A DNA stretch of 64,000 nt from Natribaculum breve (GTDB taxonomy: Archaea > Halobacteriota > Halobacteria > Halobacteriales > Natrialbaceae): the NCBI RefSeq assembly GCF_023008585.1, contig NZ_CP095390.1, positions 2,790,001 through 2,854,000 on the forward strand. Direction: 5' to 3'. The notes under the pieces are model-generated. The model did no database searches. It worked only from the letters and a program-made list of their open reading frames with translations, and had not been told where the DNA came from. The position numbers and the translations under genes were made by a program. This document shows, in pieces, positions 24,853 to 33,667 of this stretch. How positions within the stretch are numbered: the first letter of the stretch is position 1; every line of letters starts with the position of its first letter.

Positions 24853-25199
24853 TGTGTGGGCCGTTCGCAGGGGAGACGAATAAGAACCACGGCTCGAGTG
24901 GAGGCACCGTCGAGATCGTGCGTTCGGTGGAGTGATACGAGAGAGACCGGCGAGCGAGCCAGCCCCGTTCAGACGACGGCGGACCTCGAACGACGAGCGG
25001 AGAGCACAGCGATCCGTGAGCAGAAAGCGCGTGGGTCGAAACGCCGTGTCACGGAGTCTCACTCGACGGAAGTAGACACAAACGTAATGTATCAATCCGT
25101 GGAGGGGACCACTGTGGCTGTGGGTGCAGTGTCACACGCTCTTCGTGCTTCCCAGCCACACCCCTGTTTCCGAGCGGTTTCAACACCCGACAGACGACG
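24853..25199. other. Intergenic region without recognised gene
   Basis: These 347 bases lie between the rhodanese start and the NUDIX stop, both on the minus strand. No convincing coding frame, tRNA or repeat was seen. The stretch nearest the rhodanese gene should hold its promoter, but no clear TATA element at the usual distance was recognised. Confidence 0.5.
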
Positions 25200-25736
25200 T
25201 CACAGCAGGCCGTCCGCCTTCGCCAGCAACAGCCCGCTGATCGTCGCGTCGTTGGCCGGCTGTTCGCGGGCCCGCTCGAGAGCCTCCTCGACCGGGACCG
25301 TCCGCACCTCGAGGAACTCGTTACCGTCGAGGTCGCGCTCGCCGGGTTCGAGCCCCTCGGCGTAGACGATCGCCCGGTCGTGACGGAGGACGCCGGTCGC
25401 GACGGCGTACTCCTGGAGGACGGCGGTACTCGAGGGACGAAACCCGGTCTCCTCCTCGAGTTCGCGCGCCGCCGCCTGCGTGTAGGACTCGCCCTCTTCG
25501 ACGATTCCGGCGGGTAACTCGAGGTGCGTCTCGCGGATGGTCGGCCGGTACTGTTCGACGAACAGCACGTCGGTATCGGTCCGCGCGACGACGACGACCG
25601 CCGGGGGGAGGTCGGCCCAGTAGTAGCGTTTCTCGCTCCCGTCGGGCTGGGTGACGAGGTCGTAGCCGCCGTCGTACCAGCCGGTCTCGTACTCGGTCGC
25701 CGATTCGGCCACCCGCCACTCGCTAGACTCACTCAT
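25200..25736 (-). CDS. NUDIX hydrolase (ADP-ribose pyrophosphatase-like)
   Basis: 178 residues. The NUDIX box is clear: ELPAGIVEEGESYTQAAARE followed by LEEETGF, which fits GX5EX7REUXEEXGU. N-terminal YETGWYDGGYDLVTQPDG and VVVVARTDTDVLFVEQYRP fit ADP-ribose pyrophosphatases, which cut ADP-ribose to AMP and ribose-5-phosphate. Its start overlaps the stop of the upstream small membrane protein gene by 8 nt, so the two are probably translated from one mRNA. Confidence 0.9.
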   Translation of the reverse strand: MSESSEWRVAESATEYETGWYDGGYDLVTQPDGSEKRYYWADLPPAVVVVARTDTDVLFVEQYRPTIRETHLELPAGIVEEGESYTQAAARELEEETGFRPSSTAVLQEYAVATGVLRHDRAIVYAEGLEPGERDLDGNEFLEVRTVPVEEALERAREQPANDATISGLLLAKADGLL

Positions 25737-26136
25737 CGGGATCCTGTGTGATCTCGACGCGGTAGTAGCTACCGTTTCGTTCGATCCAGACCGTGTCGCC
25801 GTCGACGGCGGCGCGGTTCCACGTCTCGAACTCGCTGAACTCGTCGAACGGGGTGTGTGTAAACGAGCTTTTCAGTCCGAATCGGCCCTCTTCGTAGGGG
25901 TCGGAGCGTCCCTCGTCGATCGCCTGGGTCGTGTAGGGGAACCGACGGTCCGAGAGGTTCTCGAACGCGATCGTCTCGGTGGCGTTCTCGGCCGCCGGTT
26001 CGCCGTCCTCGAGGTCGACCTCGGTCGCGACGGCGTAGGAGACGTCGCCGCCACCGCCGAGAATCGACGGGAGTGCACCGAGTGCGAGCAAGACGACGGC
26101 AGGGACCAGCAAGAGCAGCAGGTAACGCCTTCGCAT
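25729..26136 (-). CDS. Single-span membrane-anchored protein, unknown function
   Basis: 135 residues. An N-terminal anchor (RYLLLLLVPAVVLLALGALP) is followed by an acidic extracytoplasmic domain with aromatic and charged residues (IERNGSYYRVEITQD at the end). No known domain was recognised. The 8-nt overlap with the NUDIX gene start suggests co-expression, but their roles are not obviously connected. Confidence 0.75.
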   Translation of the reverse strand: MRRRYLLLLLVPAVVLLALGALPSILGGGGDVSYAVATEVDLEDGEPAAENATETIAFENLSDRRFPYTTQAIDEGRSDPYEEGRFGLKSSFTHTPFDEFSEFETWNRAAVDGDTVWIERNGSYYRVEITQDPDE

Positions 26137-26192
26137 CGGCTAGACGTCGGGACCGGGAAGCAATACGCGTTTCGTCGCCGACCGCCGATCGA

Positions 26193-26603
26193 TCAGAACA
26201 GGTCCCGGTAGATGCGTCCGAACGCCTGCCGACGCAGCGTCGCGACGGCGGCGTCTTCCTCGTTCTGGAACGTCGCCGCCACCGCCTCGTCGGTCGGGCC
26301 AGCGTGCCAGACGACGCGGTCGACGGCCTCGTGGCCGGCCTCGACCACGTCGCCGTCGTACTCGGCCCGCCAGGTCTCGTACTCCTCGCGCGTTCCGACC
26401 CGGACCTCGAGCAGGCTCGCGAACATGGCGTCGCGGGCGGTCGCGACGACGTCGCTCGTGACGCGCTCTGCGTACTCCTCGCGGTCGAACGCCATCGCGC
26501 GGGCGAGTTCGCGAACGACCGTCTGTGCGGCCGGCCCGATCGCCTCGTAGTGCTCGCGTGCGTCGTCGACCGACTCGGGCCTGAACGTCCCGACAGTGTG
26601 CAT
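26193..26603 (-). CDS. Conserved haloarchaeal protein (DUF5809-like)
   Basis: 136 residues, soluble and acidic, beginning MHTVGTFRPESVDDAREHYE. It ends in AAVATLRRQAFGRIYRDLF. I recognise it as a conserved haloarchaeal protein resembling DUF5809; no catalytic motif is visible. It follows a zinc-finger protein (DUF5810-like) by 25 nt on the same strand, so the pair is probably co-transcribed. Confidence 0.75.
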   Translation of the reverse strand: MHTVGTFRPESVDDAREHYEAIGPAAQTVVRELARAMAFDREEYAERVTSDVVATARDAMFASLLEVRVGTREEYETWRAEYDGDVVEAGHEAVDRVVWHAGPTDEAVAATFQNEEDAAVATLRRQAFGRIYRDLF

Positions 26604-26628
26604 ACGAGGGCAGTCGAACCGCTGGCAG

Positions 26629-27036
26629 TTACTCGTTTTCGTCTCCGTCCGAACGGTCGGCGTCGTCGCCGTCCTCGTACATCCGCCGGGTCAACTCGCG
26701 GGCCTCCTCGAGGACGCGCTCGGTCTCGGCGGTCGTCTCCGGGGAGGCCATCGCGCCACGGCCCGGCTGCCGGGTCTGTCGTGCCAGTTCGTCCTCGAAC
26801 GTGGCCCCGTGGTCGTGCCCGTGGTCGGCTTCGAACTCGGGCGTCTCGACCTCGGCGGCGTACTCGACGACCTGCGACGCCAGCTCCTCGGGGCCGCAGT
26901 CGGCCCAGTCGGGGGCGTGGCGCTCGAGCCACTCGAGGTGGTCTTCCCGGCCGAGCGAGGCGGTGACGCCGAGGTGGTTCGCGAGGTGCACTCCGTCGGC
27001 CTGTTCAGCGCCGCAGACCGGGCAGACGTATCCCAT
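26629..27036 (-). CDS. Zinc-finger protein, DUF5810-like
   Basis: 135 residues from ATG 27036. The N-terminus has a C2H2-like zinc site, CPVCGAEQADGVHLANHL, followed by WLERHAPDWADC. A His/Asp-rich middle (DHGHDHG) could bind more metal, and the tail is strongly acidic. A TATA-like GTTATAC lies about 25 nt before this ATG, so the upstream frame to 27072 is rejected. It is the first gene of a pair with the DUF5809-like gene. Confidence 0.78.
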   Translation of the reverse strand: MGYVCPVCGAEQADGVHLANHLGVTASLGREDHLEWLERHAPDWADCGPEELASQVVEYAAEVETPEFEADHGHDHGATFEDELARQTRQPGRGAMASPETTAETERVLEEARELTRRMYEDGDDADRSDGDENE

Positions 27037-27126
27037 GCTCGAGCGTACGGCTGGCGTCCGTATAACGGCCACGTCCGACTGGCGGAGCGACGCCCCGTCG
27101 ACTCGAGTGCCCCGCGTCCGAGAGGA

Positions 27127-27597
27127 TCACTCGAGGCTGCGCACCATGATGATGGCGTCCTCGCCGTCGTCGTAGTACCCCGGGATCCGGCGAAGTCCCT
27201 CGAACCCGAACTCGCGGTAGAGCCGCCTGGCACCCGCGTTCCCCTCGCGAACCTCGAGTTTGACCGACGTCGCACCCTGGGCAGCGAGCACCGACAGCGA
27301 GTGGGCGAGCAGTTCCGAACCGATGCCGTCGCCCCGCCGTTCCGGGTGGACGGCGATGTCTTTCACGTGGCCGATGTCGCGGCCGTGGTTCGGCGTCACG
27401 TCGGAGACGACGTAACCGACGACCCGATCGTCCGCGACGGCGACCAGAAAGCCGCGTTCGCCGAGAAATCCCTCGAACGCGTCGTACGGCCAGGGTTGGG
27501 GAAACGACGCCTTCTCGATTCGCAAGACTGCAAGCAGGTCGGCTCGCTCGGCCTGGCGAACGACGACGTCGTCTCCCTCGGGAGCGGAAACCGTCAC
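27127..27597 (-). CDS. rimI: Ribosomal-protein-alanine N-acetyltransferase (RimI-like GNAT)
   Basis: 156 residues from GTG 27597. The GNAT order is intact: VRQAERADLLAVLRIEKASF at the start, VKDIAVHPERRGDGIGSELL (acetyl-CoA loop RxxGxG/A), then LEVREGNAGARRLYREFGFE. RimI/Naa10-like enzymes acetylate N-termini of proteins such as ribosomal S18; archaeal homologues have broader specificity. The frame to 27717 is an unlikely Ser/Arg-rich extension. It follows the small membrane protein gene by 40 nt. Confidence 0.88.
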   Translation of the reverse strand: MTVSAPEGDDVVVRQAERADLLAVLRIEKASFPQPWPYDAFEGFLGERGFLVAVADDRVVGYVVSDVTPNHGRDIGHVKDIAVHPERRGDGIGSELLAHSLSVLAAQGATSVKLEVREGNAGARRLYREFGFEGLRRIPGYYDDGEDAIIMVRSLE

Positions 27598-27637
27598 AGG
27601 TCGACCCACGTGGGCGCGGACCAAAGAACTATTCGCC

Positions 27638-27955
27638 TCAGATCTGCTCGAGACGATCGATCTCCCGGTCGGACCAGTCGTAGAAGTGACGGTCCGTCGT
27701 CTCGAGTGTGTCGACACACTCGTTGTATCGGCGGCGGGCCTCGTCGACCAGCGGATCGTCGGGGTTGTCCTCGATCCAGTCTCGAAGTTCCGCGAGCGCC
27801 TTCGGCGAGTAGGTATCCATCCGGTCTTGCTCCTCGAGGATCTCGGCTTTCCGGCTCTCCTGGCGTAGCGTGCGCACGAGCGCCCAGCCCGCGACGCCGT
27901 AGAAGGCGAGCAGGATGAACGCGAGCATCCCGAGGACGCCGGCAGACAGCGCCAT
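27638..27955 (-). CDS. Small membrane protein with charged helical tail
   Basis: 105 residues. One transmembrane helix (VLGMLAFILLAFYGVAGWAL) is followed by a charged, probably helical cytoplasmic domain. Its ATG overlaps the stop of the NSS transporter gene (TGATG), implying translational coupling. A role as an accessory of the transporter, like small subunits of other secondary transporters, is a reasonable guess but is not shown. Confidence 0.8.
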   Translation of the reverse strand: MALSAGVLGMLAFILLAFYGVAGWALVRTLRQESRKAEILEEQDRMDTYSPKALAELRDWIEDNPDDPLVDEARRRYNECVDTLETTDRHFYDWSDREIDRLEQI

Positions 27956-29412
27956 CAGTCGTCACCTCCGGGGACTTCGGCGGCCTCGGGCGGGGCCCGC
28001 CCCTCGAGGATGGACATGAGCGCGTAGCCGATGATCGGGAACAACACGAGCACGAGCATCCCGCCGATCATCTCCGGGGAACCGAAGTTGTCGTACGCGA
28101 AGTACGCGACGATAAAGAGCATGACGGCGGGGATGACGTACTTCACGACGGGATTCCACCAGTGGCCGACGTAGATGCCGGCGTTCCGGTTGACCGTCAG
28201 CAGTCGGAGCCGCTGGGGGCCAAGCACCCAGCCGATGACGCCGATGATGGCGAGCGTCGCGAGCGGCAGCCCCCAGTTGCCGAAGACGAAGTCGAGGTAG
28301 TTGAGGATCGTCACCGAGTAGGCACTCGGAATGCCGAGCAGCCAGATCGCACCACAGACCCCGAGGACGGTCTGCGTGCGATCGAGCCGGGTCTCCTCGG
28401 AGATCGTCGTCACGCTGACCTCCGTGATCAACAGCCCCGAGGTGAGCGTCGCGAGGAAGAAGCCGACGAAAAAGAGGATCGCCACGAGACCACCGAAGGG
28501 AATCTCGGGGAACACCTGCACCAGCGAGATGAACGCCAGGTTGGCCCCGACGTCGGGTTCGAGGCCGACGGCGAAGACGACGGGGAAGATCGCCAGTGCG
28601 GCGAGGACGCCGATGCTGGATTCGCCGATCGCCGTGAAGACGCCGCCGCCGAGTGGCACGTCGTCGTACTCCCGCAGGTAGCTGCCGATGGTGAGTGCGA
28701 TTCCCCAGCCGAGACCGGTCGAGAACAGCGCCTGCCCGAGTGCCGTGATCCAGGTTTCGCTGCGCGCGAGGAACTCCCACTGGACGCCGAAGATGAACGC
28801 GATCCCGTCGCTCGCACCGGGGAGCGTCAGCCCGCGGATCGTCATCACCACGAGCGAGAACACCAGCGCCGGCACCGCGTAGACGACGAGTCGTTCGACG
28901 CCCCGGCGGATACCAAGCGCCAGCACGGCCGCGATGGTCCCCATCACGACGGTGTGGAGGCCGATCGTGAGGACGGGATTGTCGAGGAACGCGGTCCAGA
29001 ACGCCTCGGGCTGGAAGCCTGCCGACGTGAACGTGAACAGAAGCGAGTGGATCGCGTAGTACAGCGTCCACCCGATCACCGGCGAGTAGTACGACATCAG
29101 CGCGACGTTTACGAGCAAGACGACGACGCCGAAGCCGACGAGTCCACTGCGGCCGACGACCTCCCGGAACGCGCCGATGACGCCCTTGCCGGTGTAGCGA
29201 CCGAGTGCGACTTCGGCCATCAATCCCGGCACCGCGAGCAAGAACAGCAGCGCCAGGTAGGCGAGGATGAACGCCCCGCCACCGTTGTTTCCGGCGATGT
29301 ACGGGAACCGCCAGATGTTGCCGGCACCCACCATCGCCCCGATCATCGCCATCAGGAAGCCAAACCGTGTACCCCACTCGGCTCGAGCAGTTTTGGCCGG
29401 TGTATCTGCCAT
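27955..29412 (-). CDS. Neurotransmitter:sodium symporter family transporter
   Basis: 485 residues with about 11-12 helices. The family's first helix is clear: FLMAMIGAMVGAGNIWRFPY followed by IAGNNGGGAFILAYL, which forms the substrate and Na+ site in LeuT. These carriers import amino acids or similar solutes with sodium. Haloarchaea have a strong Na+ gradient, so this fits. A TATA-like TCTATAC lies about 34 nt upstream. The coupled 105-residue membrane protein follows. Confidence 0.92.
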   Translation of the reverse strand: MADTPAKTARAEWGTRFGFLMAMIGAMVGAGNIWRFPYIAGNNGGGAFILAYLALLFLLAVPGLMAEVALGRYTGKGVIGAFREVVGRSGLVGFGVVVLLVNVALMSYYSPVIGWTLYYAIHSLLFTFTSAGFQPEAFWTAFLDNPVLTIGLHTVVMGTIAAVLALGIRRGVERLVVYAVPALVFSLVVMTIRGLTLPGASDGIAFIFGVQWEFLARSETWITALGQALFSTGLGWGIALTIGSYLREYDDVPLGGGVFTAIGESSIGVLAALAIFPVVFAVGLEPDVGANLAFISLVQVFPEIPFGGLVAILFFVGFFLATLTSGLLITEVSVTTISEETRLDRTQTVLGVCGAIWLLGIPSAYSVTILNYLDFVFGNWGLPLATLAIIGVIGWVLGPQRLRLLTVNRNAGIYVGHWWNPVVKYVIPAVMLFIVAYFAYDNFGSPEMIGGMLVLVLFPIIGYALMSILEGRAPPEAAEVPGGDD

Positions 29413-29567
29413 CGTCGGATCACAGCGGGCGTATCACCCGAAGGATCGTATAGATTTGGTATTAGCTAACACGAACCGCAAGGGTAAGAACTGATTACCG
29501 ACACAAGAGCGCGGTGTGACGACTCGAGGCGAAGCGCCCCGTCCGACGGAAACGAACGGAGACAGGA

Positions 29568-29676
29568 GGCATCGTCTTCGGGAATCGACGCCCATCCCGC
29601 CGCCGAACCGTTCGATCTCCGGGCGAATGTCCGTCCCGTAGAGTTCGTCTTTCCACTCTTCGACGTCACTTGGCAT
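29568..29676 (-). pseudogene. N-terminal remnant of a ferredoxin-type nitrite/sulfite reductase gene
   Basis: From ATG 29676 the frame reads MPSDVEEWKDELYGTDIRPE and IERF, close to the start of haloarchaeal nitrite/sulfite reductases as I remember them. After a frameshift near the GGG codons the next frame continues WASIPEDDA, which matches the following GWESIPEDE-type segment of those enzymes. The similarity then ends. A TATA-like GTTTATCG still sits about 26 nt upstream. This appears to be a decayed 5' fragment of about 36 codons. The family call rests on memory of the N-terminal pattern. Confidence 0.5.
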
Positions 29677-29770
29677 GCTGGAGACATACGAGCGGCTACG
29701 ATAAACCGCCGCGCCTCCCGTCGGTTCTCCCCGCCTCTCCCCTCTCGCGGCCGTATTTGCCAGCGGTTCG

Positions 29771-30085
29771 TCACGCCGTCGAGACGAACGCCGATAGGGC
29801 AGCAACGGGCGCGTAGGGCTCGAATTCGCCGTCGACGATCCGACCGACCGGCAACTTCTCGAGGTCGCCTCGCGTCCCACAGTCGATGCACATCCCCACG
29901 CCACTCGCGACGACGCGAGAGTCGGGGACGCCCACACCGGAGAACTCCTCGAGCAAGACGTGTGCCGTCTCACACCCACAGAACTGACCGCTCGAGACCG
30001 TCCAGACGTCGCTGACGCCCACCTCTCGACTGTCGTCGACGCTGATCCACGCCCCGTCGTCGAGCGTCCACAGTACGATCGCCAT
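29771..30085 (-). CDS. Hypothetical Cys-containing protein (104 aa)
   Basis: From ATG 30085 the protein reads MAIVLWTLDDGAWISVDD and contains FCGCETAHVLLEEF and MCIDCGTRGDLEKLP, giving CxC and CxxC pairs that could bind zinc. It is soluble and acidic. Longer upstream frames are rejected as basic. No family was recognised. Confidence 0.6.
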   Translation of the reverse strand: MAIVLWTLDDGAWISVDDSREVGVSDVWTVSSGQFCGCETAHVLLEEFSGVGVPDSRVVASGVGMCIDCGTRGDLEKLPVGRIVDGEFEPYAPVAALSAFVSTA

Positions 30086-30299
30086 ACCGTTCGTTCGACG
30101 GCGGTACACCTCGCTCCGTCGGCCCGTGCAATGCTCGTCAGATCGTACGACGGCCGTTTTCACGAAAACCACCCGACACAATCGGCGTTCGCCCCAGCCG
30201 GCCGACCGAGATAGCGGCCGCCATTTCCGCTATTTCAGAGTCAGGGTATCGTTTGCAGCCGCACGTGCGTTTAAGCGACCGTAGCCTGAACGTCCGTCC

Positions 30300-30389
30300 A
30301 TGTCGATCCGGACAGCCGACCACGAATCGCGACGGGACACAGCCAGAGACACACCGTCGACGGTGACGCCCGAGGGGAGCGACCGATGA
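30300..30389 (+). CDS. Possible short protein (29 aa) preceding the 48-aa gene
   Basis: The frame MSIRTADHESRRDTARDTPS continues with TVTPEGSDR and stops in an ATGA overlap with the next short gene. A TATA-like GTTTAAGC (30268-30275) is 25 nt before the ATG, as for leaderless genes. It could be a short upstream frame that couples translation of the 48-aa gene. Coding status is uncertain because it is short and low in distinctive residues. Confidence 0.4.
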   Translation: MSIRTADHESRRDTARDTPSTVTPEGSDR

Positions 30390-30532
30390 CCAGCGTCCAC
30401 ACCGACGACAGCCAGCGCCGGCCCACTCCAGACGAAGACGACGACCGCGACGACGCCCACCTCGAGGACGTCGACGTCGGTGCCGGCTGTACGGAAATCT
30501 GGCGACACCTCGCCGAGCAGCGAGAGTCGTGA
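30386..30532 (+). CDS. Short acidic haloarchaeal protein (48 aa)
   Basis: The frame starts MTSVHTDDSQRRPTPDEDDD and ends VGAGCTEIWRHLAEQRES. The Asp-rich head and the C-terminal GAGCTEIW motif look conserved for a small haloarchaeal protein. It overlaps the preceding 29-aa frame by 4 nt and is followed 52 nt later by the DUF7119-like gene. It is too short for most gene finders. Function is unknown. Confidence 0.55.
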   Translation: MTSVHTDDSQRRPTPDEDDDRDDAHLEDVDVGAGCTEIWRHLAEQRES

Positions 30533-30584
30533 ACGAGCCACAGAGAGGGAGCGTTTTTGCTCTCGAGTCCCCTACCGTCCTGCC

Positions 30585-31292
30585 ATGACGAGCGAGCGTC
30601 CCAGAGAGCGCCCACGGGACGGCAGCGCCGAATCGATTCCGACCGACCGCGAGTCGCCCGTCGGTGCACCCGTCATCCGGGGCGACGAGTCGGTCACGGG
30701 CAGCCACGCCCGCGAAGCCGTCCAGTTCGACCCCGACGATCCCGAGAGCCTCGCCGAGGCAGCCGAGGTCGTCCGGCGGTTCGCGACCGAAACGGCGGGC
30801 GAGGACGACAACCTCTACATGCTCCGCGGCGCAGCCGCCTGTGCCGCCCTCGTCAGGGGCGTCGGCTCGTACAAGGCGGCCGCGGAACGTGCCACCGAAC
30901 AGACGGCGTCCGACGACGTCACCGTCTCGTTCATCCGCAAGTGGGCACGCGTCCACGATCTCCCGCGTGCCGTCCGACGACAGGTCGCTCTCGGAACCAT
31001 CGCGCCGACCGCTGCAAAACACATCGCTCGCGTCGGTGGCGAAGCCCGCTTCCTGCTCGCGTGGGCGACGCTCGACGGCGACCTGACCGTCCGCGAAGTC
31101 CGCAACGTCGCGAGCGCCGTCAACAACGGTACCCCGATCGACCGCGCACTGGCCGACTACGACGTCACGCTCGGGACGATCGAACTCACCCTGCCGTCGC
31201 CCGCCTACCGCGACCTTCGACGCCAGGCCTCGCTCGAGGGCGTCGATCCCGGAACGCTCGTCGCCGACGCACTCGAGGCGTACCTCGAGTGA
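30585..31292 (+). CDS. Conserved haloarchaeal protein (DUF7119-like)
   Basis: 235 residues from ATG 30585. A basic/acidic N-terminal tail carries GAPVIRGDESVTGSHAREAV. A helical body contains YMLRGAAACAALVRGVGSYK and FIRKWARVHDLPRAVRRQVA, which resembles a helix-turn-helix or ParB-like middle (IAPTAAKHIARVGGEARFLL). The C-terminal part, PAYRDLRRQASLEGVDPGTL, resembles ribbon-helix-helix-like ends. DNA binding is possible but not established. IS66 copy 1 begins 69 nt after its stop. Confidence 0.75.
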   Translation: MTSERPRERPRDGSAESIPTDRESPVGAPVIRGDESVTGSHAREAVQFDPDDPESLAEAAEVVRRFATETAGEDDNLYMLRGAAACAALVRGVGSYKAAAERATEQTASDDVTVSFIRKWARVHDLPRAVRRQVALGTIAPTAAKHIARVGGEARFLLAWATLDGDLTVREVRNVASAVNNGTPIDRALADYDVTLGTIELTLPSPAYRDLRRQASLEGVDPGTLVADALEAYLE

Positions 31293-31361
31293 GATCAGTT
31301 GTCGACCCGCTCTACGAGTATCACCGCACGTCCGTATCCTCGAGTCGACCGTCCGAAGCCG

Positions 31362-32939
31362 GTAGTTGGATAGCGACCTGCCGTCAGACCGATTTCGTAG
31401 CAGTCTCATGAATGGTCTCTCAATGGTGAATCAAGTGTGTCGCTGGGGATTGGCGGATCGCCGGAATCGACAGATTCCGCGATCCGCACCAAGGACAGTA
31501 CGCACCTCCGCCAGCAACTCGTAATCCAAGAGCTTGAGAACCGTCTTCTCCGTCGTCAACTCGCAGCACAGCAACAGCAGATCGAGAATCTGCAAGCACG
31601 CCTCAAGCGGTACGAAAACCCAAACACACCACCCAGTAAGGAGGGTGGCGCGGCTGGATCACCTGGCAACGATGACAGCGACGAGGAAGAGAACGAAGAC
31701 CAAGGGGACGACGCTGGCGGCGACGCTGACGCCGCCAGCGACTCCTCTCCAGGACGTGACGAAGGTCACGAGGGAACAACTCGACCGCCTCCGGAACCAG
31801 AGGAGACTATTCGAGTCGATCAGGGATATTGCCCAGACTGTGAGCAGACTCTCTCTAACCCGGACAGCTACGTTTCACGGACGATTATCGATATACCACT
31901 CCCCATTCCAACCACTGTCGTCGAGTACGAACTCGGTAAACACCACTGTTCCTGTGGAAACGAGGTCGTTGCTGAACATCCTGACTGCCCGGAAACCGGG
32001 CGGTTTGGGCCAAATATCATGGCCCAAACCGCCCTTGGAAGGTTCCATCAGCGACTTCCGAACCGCAAGCAGGCGGAGCTGTTTGAGTGGGAACTCGATA
32101 TTCCCCTCTCCCATCGGACGATCTACAACCTGACCAAGCGGGTCGCAGACCGGCTGCGACCCGCGTATGAAGACGTCAAAGCCCGTATCCGGGAGAGTGA
32201 CGTCGTCTACTGCGATGAAACAGGCTTCCCAGTTGATGGGGAACAGCACTGGGCGTGGACGTTCGTAACTGACGAGGACGTGCTGTTCTGGGTTGACGAG
32301 AGTCGTGGAAGCCAGGTGTTAGAGGACGTCCTCGGCGAGGAATTCGCCGAGGACTCGACGCTCAGCTGTGACGGCTGGTCGGCGTACCGGAGCTATCACA
32401 ACGAAACTTCAGCGTGCTGGGCGCATCTGTTGCGGGAGGCGGAGTACGTTGCTGAGAGGCTATGAGGAAGCAGAGTGGCTTTCTGCGGAGTTGCACGATC
32501 TCCACGACGATTTAACAGCGTTCGACGAAGAGGACCCATCCGCCTCCGCCCGCGAGCAGATGCGGGCGGAGGCGTCGTTACACCTGGAAGGGCTGATCAG
32601 AGAGGAGTATGAGTCACAGGAGGTTCAGAAGCTGATCGAGAAGATCAGGAACGGGTTAGGCCACTGGCTGACGTTCGTCACAGAGCCAGACGTCGATTCG
32701 ACGAATAATCGCGCAGAGCGCGCTCTGCGCGAGCAAGTGGTGCTGCGGAAGATGTTCCGGACCCTCCGCTCAACCGAAGGGGTCCAGATTCACGAGACGA
32801 TCACAACCATGTTAGCGACGTGGAAACGGCGAGGACTTGATCCACCTGAACAGCTCCAGTCCATCCTCGGTGGGCAAGAACTCAGATCAGGATGAGAGGC
32901 ATCACTAACCGGTGAATCCTGGTCACGCTATCCAACTAC
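31362..32939 (+). mobile_element. IS66-family element, copy 1 (frameshifted transposase)
   Basis: 1578 bp bounded by inverted ends GTAGTTGGATAGCG and CGCTATCCAACTAC. It is flanked by a perfect 8-bp target duplication CGAAGCCG (31354-31361 and 32940-32947), the size typical of IS66. It has one transposase frame only, as in single-gene IS66 relatives. It landed between the DUF7119-like gene and the tRNA-Lys promoter, about 23 bp before that TATA box. It is a near-identical sister of the element at 35384-36960. Confidence 0.92.
31437..32895 (+). pseudogene. IS66 transposase, broken by a frameshift
   Basis: The frame from GTG 31437 stops at 32463-32465 (…YVAERL), while the rest continues in another frame to 32895. 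Compared with copy 2, there is one extra base near 32455-32463 (GCTGAGAGGCTATGAGG against GCTGAACGGTACGAGG). A second, compensated +1/-1 pair changes SYHTKLQRCW to SYHNETSACW at about 32394-32417. The DDE residues DETGFPVDGE and CDGWSAY are in the first part and NNRAERALR is in the second, so the catalytic core is split. This copy can move only with transposase supplied by another copy. Confidence 0.88.
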
Positions 32940-33004
32940 CGAAGCCGAATCACTCGATGGAGAAAGAAACGTTTAACCACTACTCGCCAGAACTGTCTGG
33001 TACA

Positions 33005-33078
<74 letters not shown>

Positions 33079-33162
33079 TGCAACGAACTGGTGAGCGCAG
33101 CGAGCCAGTGAATGAACCGGCAGGCACGATTTGAACGCAGGGAGCAACTTCGCTCCGACCGT

Positions 33163-33185
33163 GTGTTCAAATCGCGCCCGGCCCG
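33163..33185 (+). repeat. Duplicate of the tRNA-Lys 3' end (possible attachment-site scar)
   Basis: The 23 bases from 33056 to 33078 (T arm plus acceptor strand of tRNA-Lys) recur exactly at 33163-33185, 107 bp downstream, in the same orientation. Integrases of plasmids and viruses in archaea commonly use the 3' half of a tRNA gene and leave such direct repeats at the other boundary. The interval holds no integrase, so this would be the scar of a lost or mostly deleted element. Confidence 0.6.
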
Positions 33186-33667
33186 CTTTTGCGACGAACA
33201 TCGTCGTGAGGAGCAAAGGGCCATCACGTTTTTGCCGCGAACGAACTCACGAGCCGTCAGTGACGGACCCGACTCGTTCCCCGAGACACCGCCGAACGGG
33301 TCGACCAGAAATCGGCACGGACCAGACCGTGCCCCGTCGAACCGCGACGCGCCGACACAGTCTGCACTCTCCGACCGGTCTCCATCGTAGCACGGCCCCG
33401 GACTGTTTCGCTGACTCGTCTCTAACGACGGCTGTGAGTCTCTACCGCCGCAACCGCGAACCGTCGTGCGGCTGCGTCGGCACCCAGTCACAGCCACCAT
33501 TACCGAGGACGACAACCGACGATCCAGCGGCTATCGTCTCACCATGGGACATCGACGTCTCGAAATCGGAAGAAACGCCCGAGCTGTAGATCGTTCACAC
33601 TCGGGAGGGCGAACACGCTCGAGATACCCGACACTGCGCACCGAGAACGACGAAAACAGGGGAAGCG
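33186..33667. other. Intergenic region without recognised gene
   Basis: 482 bases between the tRNA-Lys 3' duplicate and the minus-strand membrane protein gene. The open frames here are Arg/Ser-rich GC artefacts. No integrase remnant, tRNA or clear hairpin was recognised. Composition is consistent with degraded non-coding DNA in a scarred locus. Confidence 0.5.

Noticed and set aside
24490..25095. 201-residue version of the rhodanese gene
   Set aside because: The extra 81 N-terminal residues are basic and Arg-rich, unlike haloarchaeal proteins; the domain starts right after ATG 24852.
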